NCBI GenBank assembly: GCA_905221605.1
Contig: CAJNDS010001224.1
Span: 398,501 to 462,500, forward strand
DNA length: 64,000 nucleotides
Origin: Symbiodinium natans
Lineage: Eukaryota; Sar; Dinophyceae; Suessiales; Symbiodiniaceae
Direction: 5' to 3'
Below, one piece after another: positions 12,601 through 22,900 of the stretch; position 1 is the stretch's first letter, and every line of letters starts with the position of its first letter. A program made the position numbers and the translations under genes. The notes under the pieces are model-generated. The model saw only the letters and a list, made by a program, of their open reading frames with translations. It was not told where the DNA came from and ran no database searches.

Positions 12601-15075
12601 AAACAAGCAGAATGAATACGAGCATGATAATGTACACAGATCGTGACATAAGAACATACTAGCCCTTGTTTTTATGATAACAAGGGCAATAAGAAAAGAA
12701 TAAACTAATCTACTATTCGCTTAAGAAGCCCCCAAAAAATATTCCTTATAAGTGTAATATAGGGGTCATTATCGTTTATGTTTTGGGGGGTGACTAAGCA
12801 ATTAGTAGTACTAGAAGCCTGTAAAATGGATTCTCCAGCCCATTACAAGGATCCTAAAGGCCCTCTGTAGGAACCCAGAAGTGGACGGAGGGTAGTGTTT
12901 AGGGTTTAGGCCTTGGAACCTCCTGCCGTGTTGAAAACCGCACGTCCTGAACATGTCCGGGCGTGCCCTGCAAGAGGGTTTAGGGTTTAGGATGACCCAC
13001 AGATTTGCCAAGGCGCATCCAACAAAGGGACGTCGTCCAGCATCGCGGCCTCGAGATAATTGATGCTGCGGGTAGTCTCATGGTCCGGGGACAGTTAAAG
13101 GAACATGCTTTTTTTATGATAGGAATACCTCTATAGCATACCATGGCTTAAGGGGGTAGTTTCATGCGGCCTCAACGTGGTCCCTTACCTCCTTTAAAGG
13201 GGCCCTTGAGTTTCAAGCGGTATATAAAGGGGACCCTAAGGGACCATGCAACTATCCTAAGATTGGTAGGGGTTTTAGGGGGTTTTAAGGGTAGCCAAGA
13301 GCCCAATACTCCTTAATTAAGGAATAGACCTTAAATCATGAGAAGGGCCGCTATATGGTTTTAAGGTATTCCTTAATTAAGGGGTAGTGGGCCCTTTGGG
13401 TATTCAATAATACCAAAAGCAGTCATAACTAATTGTACTTCGCTTTCTCATATTTAGCCTGAGCTTATTCCTGATCTTGCTTAATCGCAATAAACAATTC
13501 CTGAAACCCACTTTAGGCCCTACTTCTAGCTGGAGGGAACCTAAACCCTAAAATAAACAATTCCTGAAACCCACTTTAGGCCCTTGCACCTCTACTTCTA
13601 GCTGGAGGGGACCTAAACCCTAAACCCTTTTCCCCAAATCCTAAACCGTTGCTTGAAGCTGAAGGAGCCGAACAACAACAGGCATCCCATGAACCCTAAA
13701 CCCTAAACCCTAAACCCTAAACCCTAAACCCTAAACCCTAAAGACAGGCATCCCATGAACCTTCTGGTTCTTGGCCTCTGTTGTGGGGTTACTTGGAGGT
13801 TTCTGGGTAGCCAGAGTCGGGTTGCAATAAGTCGGGCTGGAAAAACAGTTTCCATACTTAGAACAAGGATTATACCTACCCATGAACCTACAAGTACAGC
13901 GTTGAAGGGGTTTAAGGCCGTAGCTGTAGGGCCCAAGCAAAGTTAAACGAGCGCCGAGTTCACAAGGGATCTAGACGGTTTAGGGTTTAGGGTTTAGGGT
14001 TTAGGGCTTAATGAGCGAATGCTTCTGGTTAAAGCATATTGGGCTGTTGTTCTTTGAGGCGCGTGGCAACGACCCTAAGGTTCCTGAGATCATATGGGGG
14101 GTTACGAAAAAAACCTAAACCCTAAACCCTAAACCGTAAACCCTAAACCCTAAACCCTAAACCTGGACCCCAAGATTGTAGGATTCTCTGATAATAAGGA
14201 CGCCAATATGGTGCCCGTAATATCGTAAACCCCCATATCGGGATTGGTATAGAGGTTGTTGGGGGCTAGTTCATGGTTGGGATTGTATTAAGAATCCATA
14301 TTTCTATTCTTTATAGAGTTTAAGTACCCTAATTTTTTAAAGATGATATTACACCCCACGATGACAAAGGTGGGGCCGTTCAGTTGGCTTGTAAGTGGGG
14401 ACACAGGAGCTGCACGATCGGACAGTCTTTGACCAGACCCTGCCAAACTGCTTGCTGCAGGAATATACCTTAATTGCCAGAATCTTGAGCCCTGCAAATA
14501 TCCTAAACCCTAAACCCTAAACCCTAAACCCTAAACCCTAAACCCTAAACCCTAAACCCCAAACCCTCACCCTCATGCAAAAAAAACACTCGGCCCTAAA
14601 CCGCAAGCCCTTCGTTGAAGATCTATGGCCCCTCGATGGCCCTCGCCACCTGAAGACAAACCGCCGATGCCAGCGCGTCGTGCGGCTTGGGCTTAGACTT
14701 GTTTTCAGGGCTTGCTAGGACGCTAGGATTTCATTGCGCTGTGTGGGGAGGAGCTGTAGGATGAACACTGCTCCTTATAAACCTCAGGGTTTAGGGTTTT
14801 AGGGTTTTAGGGTTTTAGGGTTTCAGGGTTTAGAACTGAAGATTGCGCTTTGTGCCCCCACCTTGTGTAGCGGTCCCCGCCCGTTGTGGTCGATCATGGT
14901 CAGGTTGCCTGCTGCCTCCTGTGCCCAACTTAGTAGCCCAGTAGCCCTATTATAATCGGGTGTAGGGTTTAGGGGTTAGGGTTATAAGGGAACCCAGAAC
15001 CAAAAAAAGGGTAAAGGGTACCACTGGGCTACCAAGTCAACAACGTCTCAACTTGAGAGGGCCAGGTTGTGCCCA
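9607..15075 (-). CDS. Ankyrin-repeat-like gene, many small exons
   Basis: Minus-strand exon candidates, 5' to 3': about 14925-14850 (MIDHNGRGPLHK), 14690-14632 (ALASAVCLQVARAIEGP), 14470-14393 (VWQGLVKDCPIVQLLCPH), 13095-12997 (RSINYLEAAMLDDVPLLDAP), 12970-12921 (GHVQDVRFSTRQE), 11970-11900 (DVNAAGNTPTRLQTF, donor GTAAGG), 11655-11556 (ASQVLLQFGGADP and DADGFTALMQ, donor GTAGCG), 11435-11390 (CDISKVYEALQHLL), 11085-10985 (FGSVVLEASAGLLRVREAK), 10566-10514 (ALLLNNTDASDWCLELQ), 10273-10190 (LFHLQMFPEPWMRVLAHC) and 9695-9607 (GATVTQADLDLLAMRGVAAG). DADGFTALMQ and NGRGPLHK fit the ankyrin G-x-T/G-ALM/PLH turn. Ankyrin repeats mediate protein binding. Whether all blocks form one gene is inferred from shared strand. 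Introns contain family A, B and E elements and telomere tracts. Confidence 0.45.
9727..10035 (+). repeat. TTTAGGG array with expanded 10-bp variants
   Basis: Canonical TTTAGGG units, then about nine tandem GGGTTTATTA units, then about six GGGTTTAGTA units, then canonical again. Confidence 0.95.
10312..10504. repeat. Direct duplication around a telomere tract
   Basis: AAAGCGCCTTTAAAACCCCC then TATAGGCCTATAAGACCCAG at 10325-10365 recurs at 10460-10503, with CCCTAAA units between. Confidence 0.75.
11095..11190. mobile_element. Family E hairpin MITE
   Basis: TGGGATGTCC...GGAACATCCCA with internal arms CTAACAGTCCTTA and TAAGGACTGTTAG-type pairing; 96 bp. Confidence 0.85.
12203..12302. mobile_element. 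Family E hairpin MITE
   Basis: TGGGATGTTCCCCC...GCGAACATCCCA. The arms around TAACAGTCCTTCATAGGGAT are inverted in the right half. Confidence 0.85.
12710..12808. mobile_element. Family B MITE
   Basis: CTACTATTCGCTTAAGAAGC...GACTAAGCAATTAGTAG; flanks TAAT and TACT. Confidence 0.78.
13292..13400. mobile_element. Family C MITE
   Basis: AGAGCCCAATACTCCTTAAT...AATTAAGGGGTAGTGGGCCC. The centre has the family signature of a blocked CTATATGG and TTAAGGTATTCC. Confidence 0.75.
13490..13625. repeat. Tandem duplication with telomere units at the junction
   Basis: AATAAACAATTCCTGAAACC...CTAGCTGGAGGG occurs at 13487-13538 and 13553-13609. Each copy ends in ACCTAAACCCTAAA. Confidence 0.8.
14929..15036. 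mobile_element. Family A MITE with telomere-derived centre
   Basis: Ends CTTAGTAGCCC and GGGCTACCAAG. The usual CACCCTTTTTTGGGTTGG centre is replaced by GTAGGGTTTAGGGGTTAGGG. TGTGCCCAACT occurs both at its left edge and beyond its right flank. Confidence 0.75.
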
Positions 15076-15081
15076 ACTCAA

Positions 15082-15178
15082 CTACTATTTGCTTAAGAAC
15101 CCCCAAAAAACCCCATATTGCGCATATAAGGAAGTATGTCTTTTTCATTGTTTTTGGGGGTTCTTAAGCAATTATCAG
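15082..15178. mobile_element. Family B MITE, TSD TCAA
   Basis: CTACTATTTGCTTAAGAACC...TTCTTAAGCAATTATCAG, flanked by TCAA on both sides (15078-15081, 15179-15182). Confidence 0.85.
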
Positions 15179-15308
15179 TCAACTGTTCCTAGAACTCTGG
15201 TTCCAAAACGGTTTTGCATATACGAATCCTGGCAAAGCTTCTAGAACGCATCAAGACTTGTTGAACGCACAGCACTCTTGCCCACCCTTTCCCTCCCTTC
15301 ACTCCCCC

Positions 15309-15395
15309 CCAGCCCTAAACCCTAAACCCTAAACCCTAAACCCTAAACCCTAAACCCTAAACTCTAAACCCTAAACCCTAAACCCTAAACCCTCC
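15309..15395 (+). repeat. Interstitial telomere array
   Basis: About 12 CCCTAAA units with one ACTCTAAA variant. A TTTAGGG array in the opposite orientation sits at 15538-15580. Confidence 0.95.
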
Positions 15396-15859
15396 CCCCC
15401 TTTCAAACCCTGGAAAGCAGAGCAAATGATTCTCAAAGTGCGCCCCACCCTGCTGAAGCCAGCAAACTTATCTTTTCACCGGGGCGGGGCGCATCAAAAG
15501 GATGGTGAGACCCTGAACCCTTTAACCCTATAACCCTGTTTAGGGTTTAGGGTTTAGGGTTTAGGGTTTAGGGTTTAGGGCAGCTTAGCAAACCCGACAG
15601 CCAGCAAGACAAGGATGATCAAGTTCCGTTCCGTTCCGGCGTTCGCATATTGGGGCTCTCTGGGTACCCATTCGGCACACGGCGCCTCCGCGGTGAGGTT
15701 GCCCAAGATCATGCCCAAGTCGGCTAAAGCCTGTCGCATTCAACCCTAAACCGGCACACATGCAACTTCCCTTCAGAAACATCACGCAACCGTAAACCCT
15801 AAACCCCAAAACGCCCAAATCAAGAAGCTCTTGCACCCCCCCCTTCTCTACTAGCTGTA

Positions 15860-16010
15860 CTTGAAGGTTCATGGTACTTACTAACCAATTCTAACTGTAC
15901 TTATAACCCTACTTATTATTGGGATAACCCCTATAAGGCCCTTTAGAGGTATTATAAGTAGGGTTATAAGTACAGTTATAATTGGTTAGTAAGTACCATG
16001 AACCTCCAAG
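15860..16010. mobile_element. Family D hairpin element
   Basis: CTTGAAGGTTCATGGTACTT...AAGTACCATGAACCTCCAAG. The arms extend inward through ACTAACCAATT and AATTGGTTAGT. Confidence 0.84.
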
Positions 16011-16409
16011 TAGTATAAGGTTCTTTACGCCTAAGTTGTCACATGTCAGGCCTGAACTCCCCCTTCTTGCAGAACAAAACCGGAGCTTAGGTGCTGAATA
16101 CCCGCCTGCCCAAGCAAGGTTCACCTTTGACATAGGTTTAGGGTTTAGGGTTTAGGGTTTAGGGTTTAGGGTTGAGGGTTTGTACTAGGATTACATATAG
16201 CCAGAAAGGTTGAAAGGTTACCGCCCAGCCCCGAACCGAAGCCCCCAACCCTACCTGAGAGCGCACCGCATCTCCGCGGGGTCCACGGAGGTCGATGAGC
16301 TGCCTCCGCGGATGTCAGGTTTAGGGTTTAGGGTTTAGGGTTTAGGGTTTAGTTTAGGGTTTAGGGTTTAGTTTAGGGTTTAGGGCACTCAGCAGACAAG
16401 GAGCCCTTT

Positions 16410-16576
16410 AAAGTACTTGAGTCAAACCTACCCTAAACGCAAAATATCTCGAAATCCTGAGAAGTTATCATCGTCATGACCCCGTTTAGCGCCCTTAGTT
16501 CTAACCGACCCTAAACCCAAATTAACTCGAAATCCTGGAGAAGTCATTATAGTCAGGACCTCATTTAGCGCCCTGA
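16410..16576. repeat. Diverged ~76 bp tandem duplication
   Basis: CTCGAAATCCTGAGAAGTTA and CTCGAAATCCTGGAGAAGTC begin parallel copies, each ending near TTTAGCGCCCT. Confidence 0.7.
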
Positions 16577-16949
16577 GAACCTCCTTGTACTGACCATGGG
16601 CCGGTTGCTGGCCCCTGGCTTCGGGTTGAGATGGTCCGAGGTGTAGATTTGGTTTGGGGTAGACCCTATAAAGTCTGAACCCGTGTCAGGGCGCCACCCG
16701 AATTACTTCTAAGATATAACTAAAATAGTAACTCAGCTTTATCAGACGCTAAACGCCATTGGGCTCTTGCGTAACGCAACGGACGAGTTGCTCAACTCGC
16801 GCCGCTGTAGCCGTCCTGTCCAAGTGCAAGGCACTACACTCCTGCAGATATGTCGGTGCACCCGAAACGAAAGCAATTCTCTTCGAGATAAGACAGAAGA
16901 ACTTCAGAGCGATTGCAATGCTGCCCTATAAGCCCTAAACCCGGAAATG

Positions 16950-19900
16950 CAACCACGACGTGTCCTGTCTGGTACTCGGCCATCGCCGGCGACGTGGCAG
17001 TAGCTCTGGCGCTCGAAGTGGTACGGACAGTTCTCCACGCAGCCCGTGTAATTCGGGAAGGAAAAATGAATCGTCGTGTTGTCCTGGACGGTGTTGGATT
17101 CGCAGCTCAGCAGTTCGCTGTATCTCCTATCACCCAATTGGCTCTACAGAACTTTCCGAATGCGGCATGCTGCTCTGCCGACACATCGCCAGCGCACAGA
17201 AGCAGGACGGGATACAAGGGACACCACCCCAAGAGCCCAATAGCCCTTAGTTGCGGAATAACCTTAAATCATACTAAGGATCCCTATATAGTTTAAGGAG
17301 GGTGGGCTTTTGGGCTCTGTGGGCATCTTCGACAGCACAAAACATGATACACGGGATCCGTATTTTTGAAGCCATGTTCCTTCGTTAAGGAACATTTATT
17401 GATTCAATGCACCTTTCAGGAGATATTGGGATGTTAGATTTCATGCACCTTTAAGGTAGATAGAGTTCTGATAGGGATAATGAAAATGATTTCTTTAGTA
17501 AGCTCTTGGGGTCGATGTAGACAACAAAAAACCCTTTTCTTTTGTTTACATCCAGGCCTCGCGACGAAAAAAAAAAACCTTGAAGCCCTAAACCCCTGCA
17601 CCCTAGATCGAAGGAAACCAACTGAGGTGGGGGATGGTCCTCCGGGCATGCCTCAGGGATGTTTGATATGTCCTTGGGTATGTTAATAGACAAAAAACCC
17701 TAAACCCTAAACCCTAAACCCTAAACCCTGTGGTGAAAAAACAAAAAGTGGAGGGGATGGTCCTCCGGGCATGCTTCTGGGCCATCGCTGCCTCGCCGGC
17801 ATGGATTTCGGGTTTGGGGTTTAGGGTTTAGGGTTTAGGTTCGTGGAGTACTCCGCGCCCAGAAGGACCGACCAGGAGCTGAAGTTCCTAGAGCCCTTGG
17901 GTTGGTGCTTTGAGGAGGATTTTGTTCGGGTTTAGGGTATAGGGTCCAGGGTTTGGGGTTGAAAACCCTAAAGAAAAGCCTAAGATCCTAACCTTTTCTA
18001 CCCAAGCTCACCTCAAGACCCCTCCAAGCCCCTTTGGGCAGATGAAGCCACGCGAACTGTTCTTCCAATTCCCAAAACCGTGTTCTGTCTGGCAAAGCAC
18101 ACATCCCAGGGACTCCAATACCCACTGATGAAGGAAATTTCCTCAACATGTATGATGCTCAACATACAACAGGGTTACTTATAGGGTTTCAGGAATATTC
18201 TTTCTATGACCCATAGTAGTATTGGAGTCCCCGGGTTCCAGACATCCCGCGATGTGCACAGTGCGCCTGCTGTGGAACTTCCATCGGGCTCGCGCGACAC
18301 GGCGGACTGCATGAAGTCCTCAAGCTTGTGTCCCAAAACGACCCCAAGAGCCCAATACCGGTCAAATGAGGAATACAGCTTAAACCCATATAGGGGTCCC
18401 TCGTGTGATTTAAGGCATCGGCCTTGTTTAGATGGCTTTAAGGGCTCTTTGGGGAGCTTGGGAGCAGAGGATTTGCTACAAGTTGGGGGGGTGTGAACAA
18501 CAATGTGGTTGCAGTAGAGAATGTGTCCATCCTACACTAAGTACGTAGAAAGGAGAACAACAAAATGCAAGCAAAGCATGTCATGCAAAACGAAGGAAAT
18601 TTCAGGGAGAGGCAAGAGGAAGGGAGGAGATGAAGCCAATTGGAGCAATATATGGGTCGGAATAATTACTAATAGTATTTCCGTATGGTCCCTAGAGAAT
18701 TATACTAGAATAACCCCCTATTCCCTTATGGTCCCTATAAAAGTATACTATTAAAACCCCCCAAAACCCTTGAGGCTGCACGATACTATGGGATTTTAAG
18801 GAAGCGCTGAAACGCATGCCAAGCTGGCCGTCACAACCGTCTGGCCGCACTTGAAGCCAACAGGGCAGACCTGGGTAAGCCCCAACCCTTGCGGAATGGG
18901 GTCGGGGCGGGGCAGGCCGTGCCATTATGGTACTAGAGTGTAGGTCTAGAGGCCTGAGAGGTTCCTGTCTGGGAAGCCCTGACCATTTAAGGAACCCGAA
19001 TATTGTGTTAAAGAAATATTCCAATCCGAGGGTATTGGAATTTCTGGGCCCTGTTTAGGTCCCAAAATAGAACTGCAGCACGGCACCTTACAAGGACTTG
19101 CAAAAGCGGGCGACACGCAGCGTGAAAAAAAACAATGCTTGTGGCCAAGCCTCCTAGCTTATGATCATAAACCCTAAACCCTAAACCCCAAACCCTAGAG
19201 TAACCAGGGAACACCAACCCTAAAAAAGGGGAAAAAAGCGGCCTACTCCCGGTCCTAGTAATGCAAGGCAGGCGACTTCACAGTCGGCTTCTTCCTGGTT
19301 TAGGGTTTAGGGTTTAGGGTTTAGGGCTTAGGGTTTAGGGCATTCAGAGCCATTTCTCGAAGTGGAACATGTCGTGCAGTCTCGCGCATTGTAACCGGGG
19401 GTCACCCCCCTTCCTCCCTTCTCTCAGATCAAAAGAGCCCTTTTGATGGAGAACTGATCCGGATGTGTCAAGCATCTCGGTGAGTTCGGCCATGTTCATG
19501 CAGACTTGCAATGCAAGGTGGTAAGTAGGGCAAATATTAGGTGGATAAAAACCACCCGACTTCTAGCTGCGGTTCCACTACGATTTGCCTAAGGACGCCC
19601 AACAAATGAATGATAAAATCCCTAGACTGCCCTTATAAGGAAGTGTTTTGTCTTTGTTTGTTTTGGGGGGGGGGGGGGTGTTCTTCAGCAATTAGTAGTC
19701 CAGTAACAGAGTTCGAAGAGTTCAGCGGGAAGGTGAAAGCAAGAGTTCGTATCAGGTGCATCCACACACGCAGCATTTCAGCGCGCAGGTTTCTGTGGGC
19801 TGCGGAGTTTCGTATAAACTGCCTTTTGGCCCCAAACCCATGTCCTTGGCGAGTCCTGTGGAGAAAGTCCCGGCTGGGCACTGCGTTGGGCGGGTGCTGC

Positions 19901-22900
19901 CCTCGGCTTGCGGATTTCAGGGCCTAAGGCTGTATGGGAAACCCTCAGGCCTAAACCCTAAACTCTAAACTCTAATTCCTAAACCCAAGGTCTCAGGGAG
20001 ACCTGGGCCAAGAGAACCTTTCGAGCATGCTGCAAGCCCTCATGTTACGAGGAAGGCCCTAGAGATTGGGGAATGTCCATAACCCAGGTAAGAATATGTG
20101 CAACCTGACTCTAGTCATATCTCTGCCCCTCGTTACAACCCTTTGGATAGGAATTGAATGCATCCTTAACCATATAAACTCCATAGGGGCCCTGAATACA
20201 GGGCAGGGAAGGACAAAGGCACACAGGGTTCGTGCGGTTTGTATAGTGTGTGTGTGTGTGTGCATTCAGCGGGTGTGGAGGCGCAAAAGGTTTAGCAAAA
20301 AACACGTCCCCAACTCCTAACACTCCAAACCTTCCCCCTCTACCCTTTGAAGGGCAGGAAAGCCTAAACTAAACCCCAAACCTTTTTGAGCTGCTGACAC
20401 ACATGAAACCCTAAACTTGAACCCGTTTGCTAAACCCTAAACTCTAAACCCGAAACCCTAAACCCTATAGCTCTAAACCCTAACCCTGCCATGTTCGAGA
20501 CCCCCAGGGGCAGTAACACAGAAGGCCGCGGATGGACAGGCCGCGCAGTCCGTGTCCCCTACCTCAGCGGTGTTCAAAGCTGTCAGACTGAAACCGAGGG
20601 GTTTAAGGGTTTCGGGTTTAGGGAAACTACTATTTGGGTCAGAATCCCAAAAGAAAAAATGAAAAAAACAAAAAAAAACAATCCCCATAATAATTACGCT
20701 TCTAAGGAAGAATATTTCTGTGTTTTTGGGGGGTTCTTAAGCAACTACTAGGAGAAACCCAGAGATTTAGGGTTTAGCGTTTAGGGGTCCGGGTTTAAAG
20801 GTTTAGGGCCCAATATAGCCCCCCTAATCCAGAAACATACCCTTAGAAGCCCTAAAACTTTAAGGGCATTACAGAGGGCCCTACTTGGAGGCTCATGGGT
20901 AGTTGGAGTAGGGTTGTAAGTATGGCAACTCTACTTCTAGCCCCACATAGGACACTCATAACACTACTTAAACTTACCCATGAACCTCCGCCCTAAACCA
21001 TAAACCCTTAACCCGACCCTAAACCCTAAACCCTAAATCCACTCTGAGGATCGCCAGATACTGTAATGTCCACCCAGTCCGCGGGCAGGAAGGTGCCAGG
21101 ATAGGAGCCTCAGAACCCCAAAGAGCCCTTGGTTTAGGGTTCAGGGTTTAGGGTTTTAGGGTTTTAGGGTTTAGGGTTCAGGGTTTTGTAGGGTTTAGGG
21201 TTTAAGGAAATACATCACAAACCAGAACAAGGATCCCTCTTGTTAAGGCTGAACCCTGAACTACGGGGTCTTGGGCTCTTAGGTTCCGTCTTGTGGTGCA
21301 GCTTTTAACTTTTTGACGGTTTAGGGCTTCTGGTTTAAGAGGGTTTTGCTTGGGCCCTGAACCCTAAACTCTAAACCCTAAAGGCTAAACCCTAACAGAT
21401 TTTCGGGCTTGGGGTTTAGGGTTTATAGGGTTTAGGGCTACTATAGGCCTAATCTGTCCATATGCCCTGTAGCTGAGGAATGTACCGGTAGCTAAGGAAG
21501 GGACCTGAAAAATTCTATATTGGGGATATAGGGCCCACAGAACTTTGAAACAAACATGCCAAATTAACCCCAGGAAGCCATTTCCTGCCAGGCCGGTCGT
21601 GTTGCCGTAGCTGCCGGGCGGGCATTCCATGGGGTGCACCTTCTTGCCGGGCTTTCGTTTCAGATGAGTGCTTCAGGTCGTGATCAGGGTTTGGGCGCTT
21701 GCAGGGTCCAGGGCGAGAACCCTAAACCCTAAACCCTAAACCCTAAACCCTAAACCCTAAACCCTAAACAGCTCGAAGTGAGGACCCCCTATATACTTGT
21801 CAAGACCCAAGAGTAACCCAGGAATAGCCAGGGTACCCTGTTTGAAAATTTAAAGGGGGCAGAAGGAGACAATGGTCACTCGTCCATTTTTTTTTTGGGG
21901 GGGGGTTCCGACTATATGGAGCAGCCTTCTTGAGGTTCATATACTAGTAAGGATTATAGTATCTGTGTTGTTTGGAGGTTATAGAAGAGCAACCCGACTT
22001 GGGGGAGATGCCCAAAACCCTAAAGGCCCTAGAAAGAATGTGCAAGCCGATGTCTGAATGCAGACTTTGCCAGCTCGAGACCGCTCGCACTCGTGCTCGC
22101 TTTGACGGGTTTAGGCTTAGGGTTTAGGGTTTAGGGTTTAGGGTTTAGGGTTTAGGGTTTAGGGTTCAGGTTTTAGGGCCTAGGGGTCCCCAACAAGGGA
22201 CCCTAAATAAGGAGCTTTGGGTTTATGTTACATGAGCAAACCTACCGTGCAAACCTGAACTTAAGGTGAATTGTACATCGCCGGTGCGGCGGAGACATTC
22301 AACCACCCGAACAAAAGATATATTCTATTCCTAAACCCTAGACCCTAGACCCCTAAACCCTGTTAGACCCAAGAGTAACCTAGTAATAAGAAGGGCGCCC
22401 TGTGGCTTAAAGGGGCTTATAAGGGATCCTAAAACCCTAGAACAGCGGAACAGGGGCCTACTCTGGGTCCCAGATTCTGTATGGGTGGGGTCCTAGTGTG
22501 CTAGGAGTCTATGGGGGAAGCGGGGTTAATCTTCAGGATTTAGGGTTTGAGTCGAGGGTTTACGGCTTAGGGTCTAGGGATTAGGGCTTAGGGTTTAAGG
22601 TGGTCTTGTGCACTGGCGACTCTGGGCGGTGGGTCGAACCTTGTCCTACCTGAATGCGACACTCTCGCAATGTCACGGAAAGTTCAGGGCAGAAAGAAAC
22701 AAGCATGAGCCGAAAGTTCTGTGGAGCTGCCTCAGGGACTCTGGCCGAAGAAAGCCTTAAGCCCCAAACCCTGTACCCGCATGTCGAAAGTAACCCTCAA
22801 CCCCTGGACCCTAAACCCTAAACCCTAAACCCTAAACCCTAAACCCTAATCCGAGCATCTGATTCATTAATACCCCACATTTAAAGAATTTTTTTTGGCC

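Noticed and set aside
18796-18872. Plus-strand exon with GTAAGC donor (LAVTTVWPHLKPTGQTW)
   Set aside because: The opposite strand reads VCPVGFKCGQTVV, matching the Cys-rich modules of the surrounding minus-strand gene.
20497-20602. Plus-strand frame AVTQKAADGQAAQSVSPTSA
   Set aside because: The antisense frame has the C-x2-C module DCAACPSAAFC, consistent with neighbouring exons.
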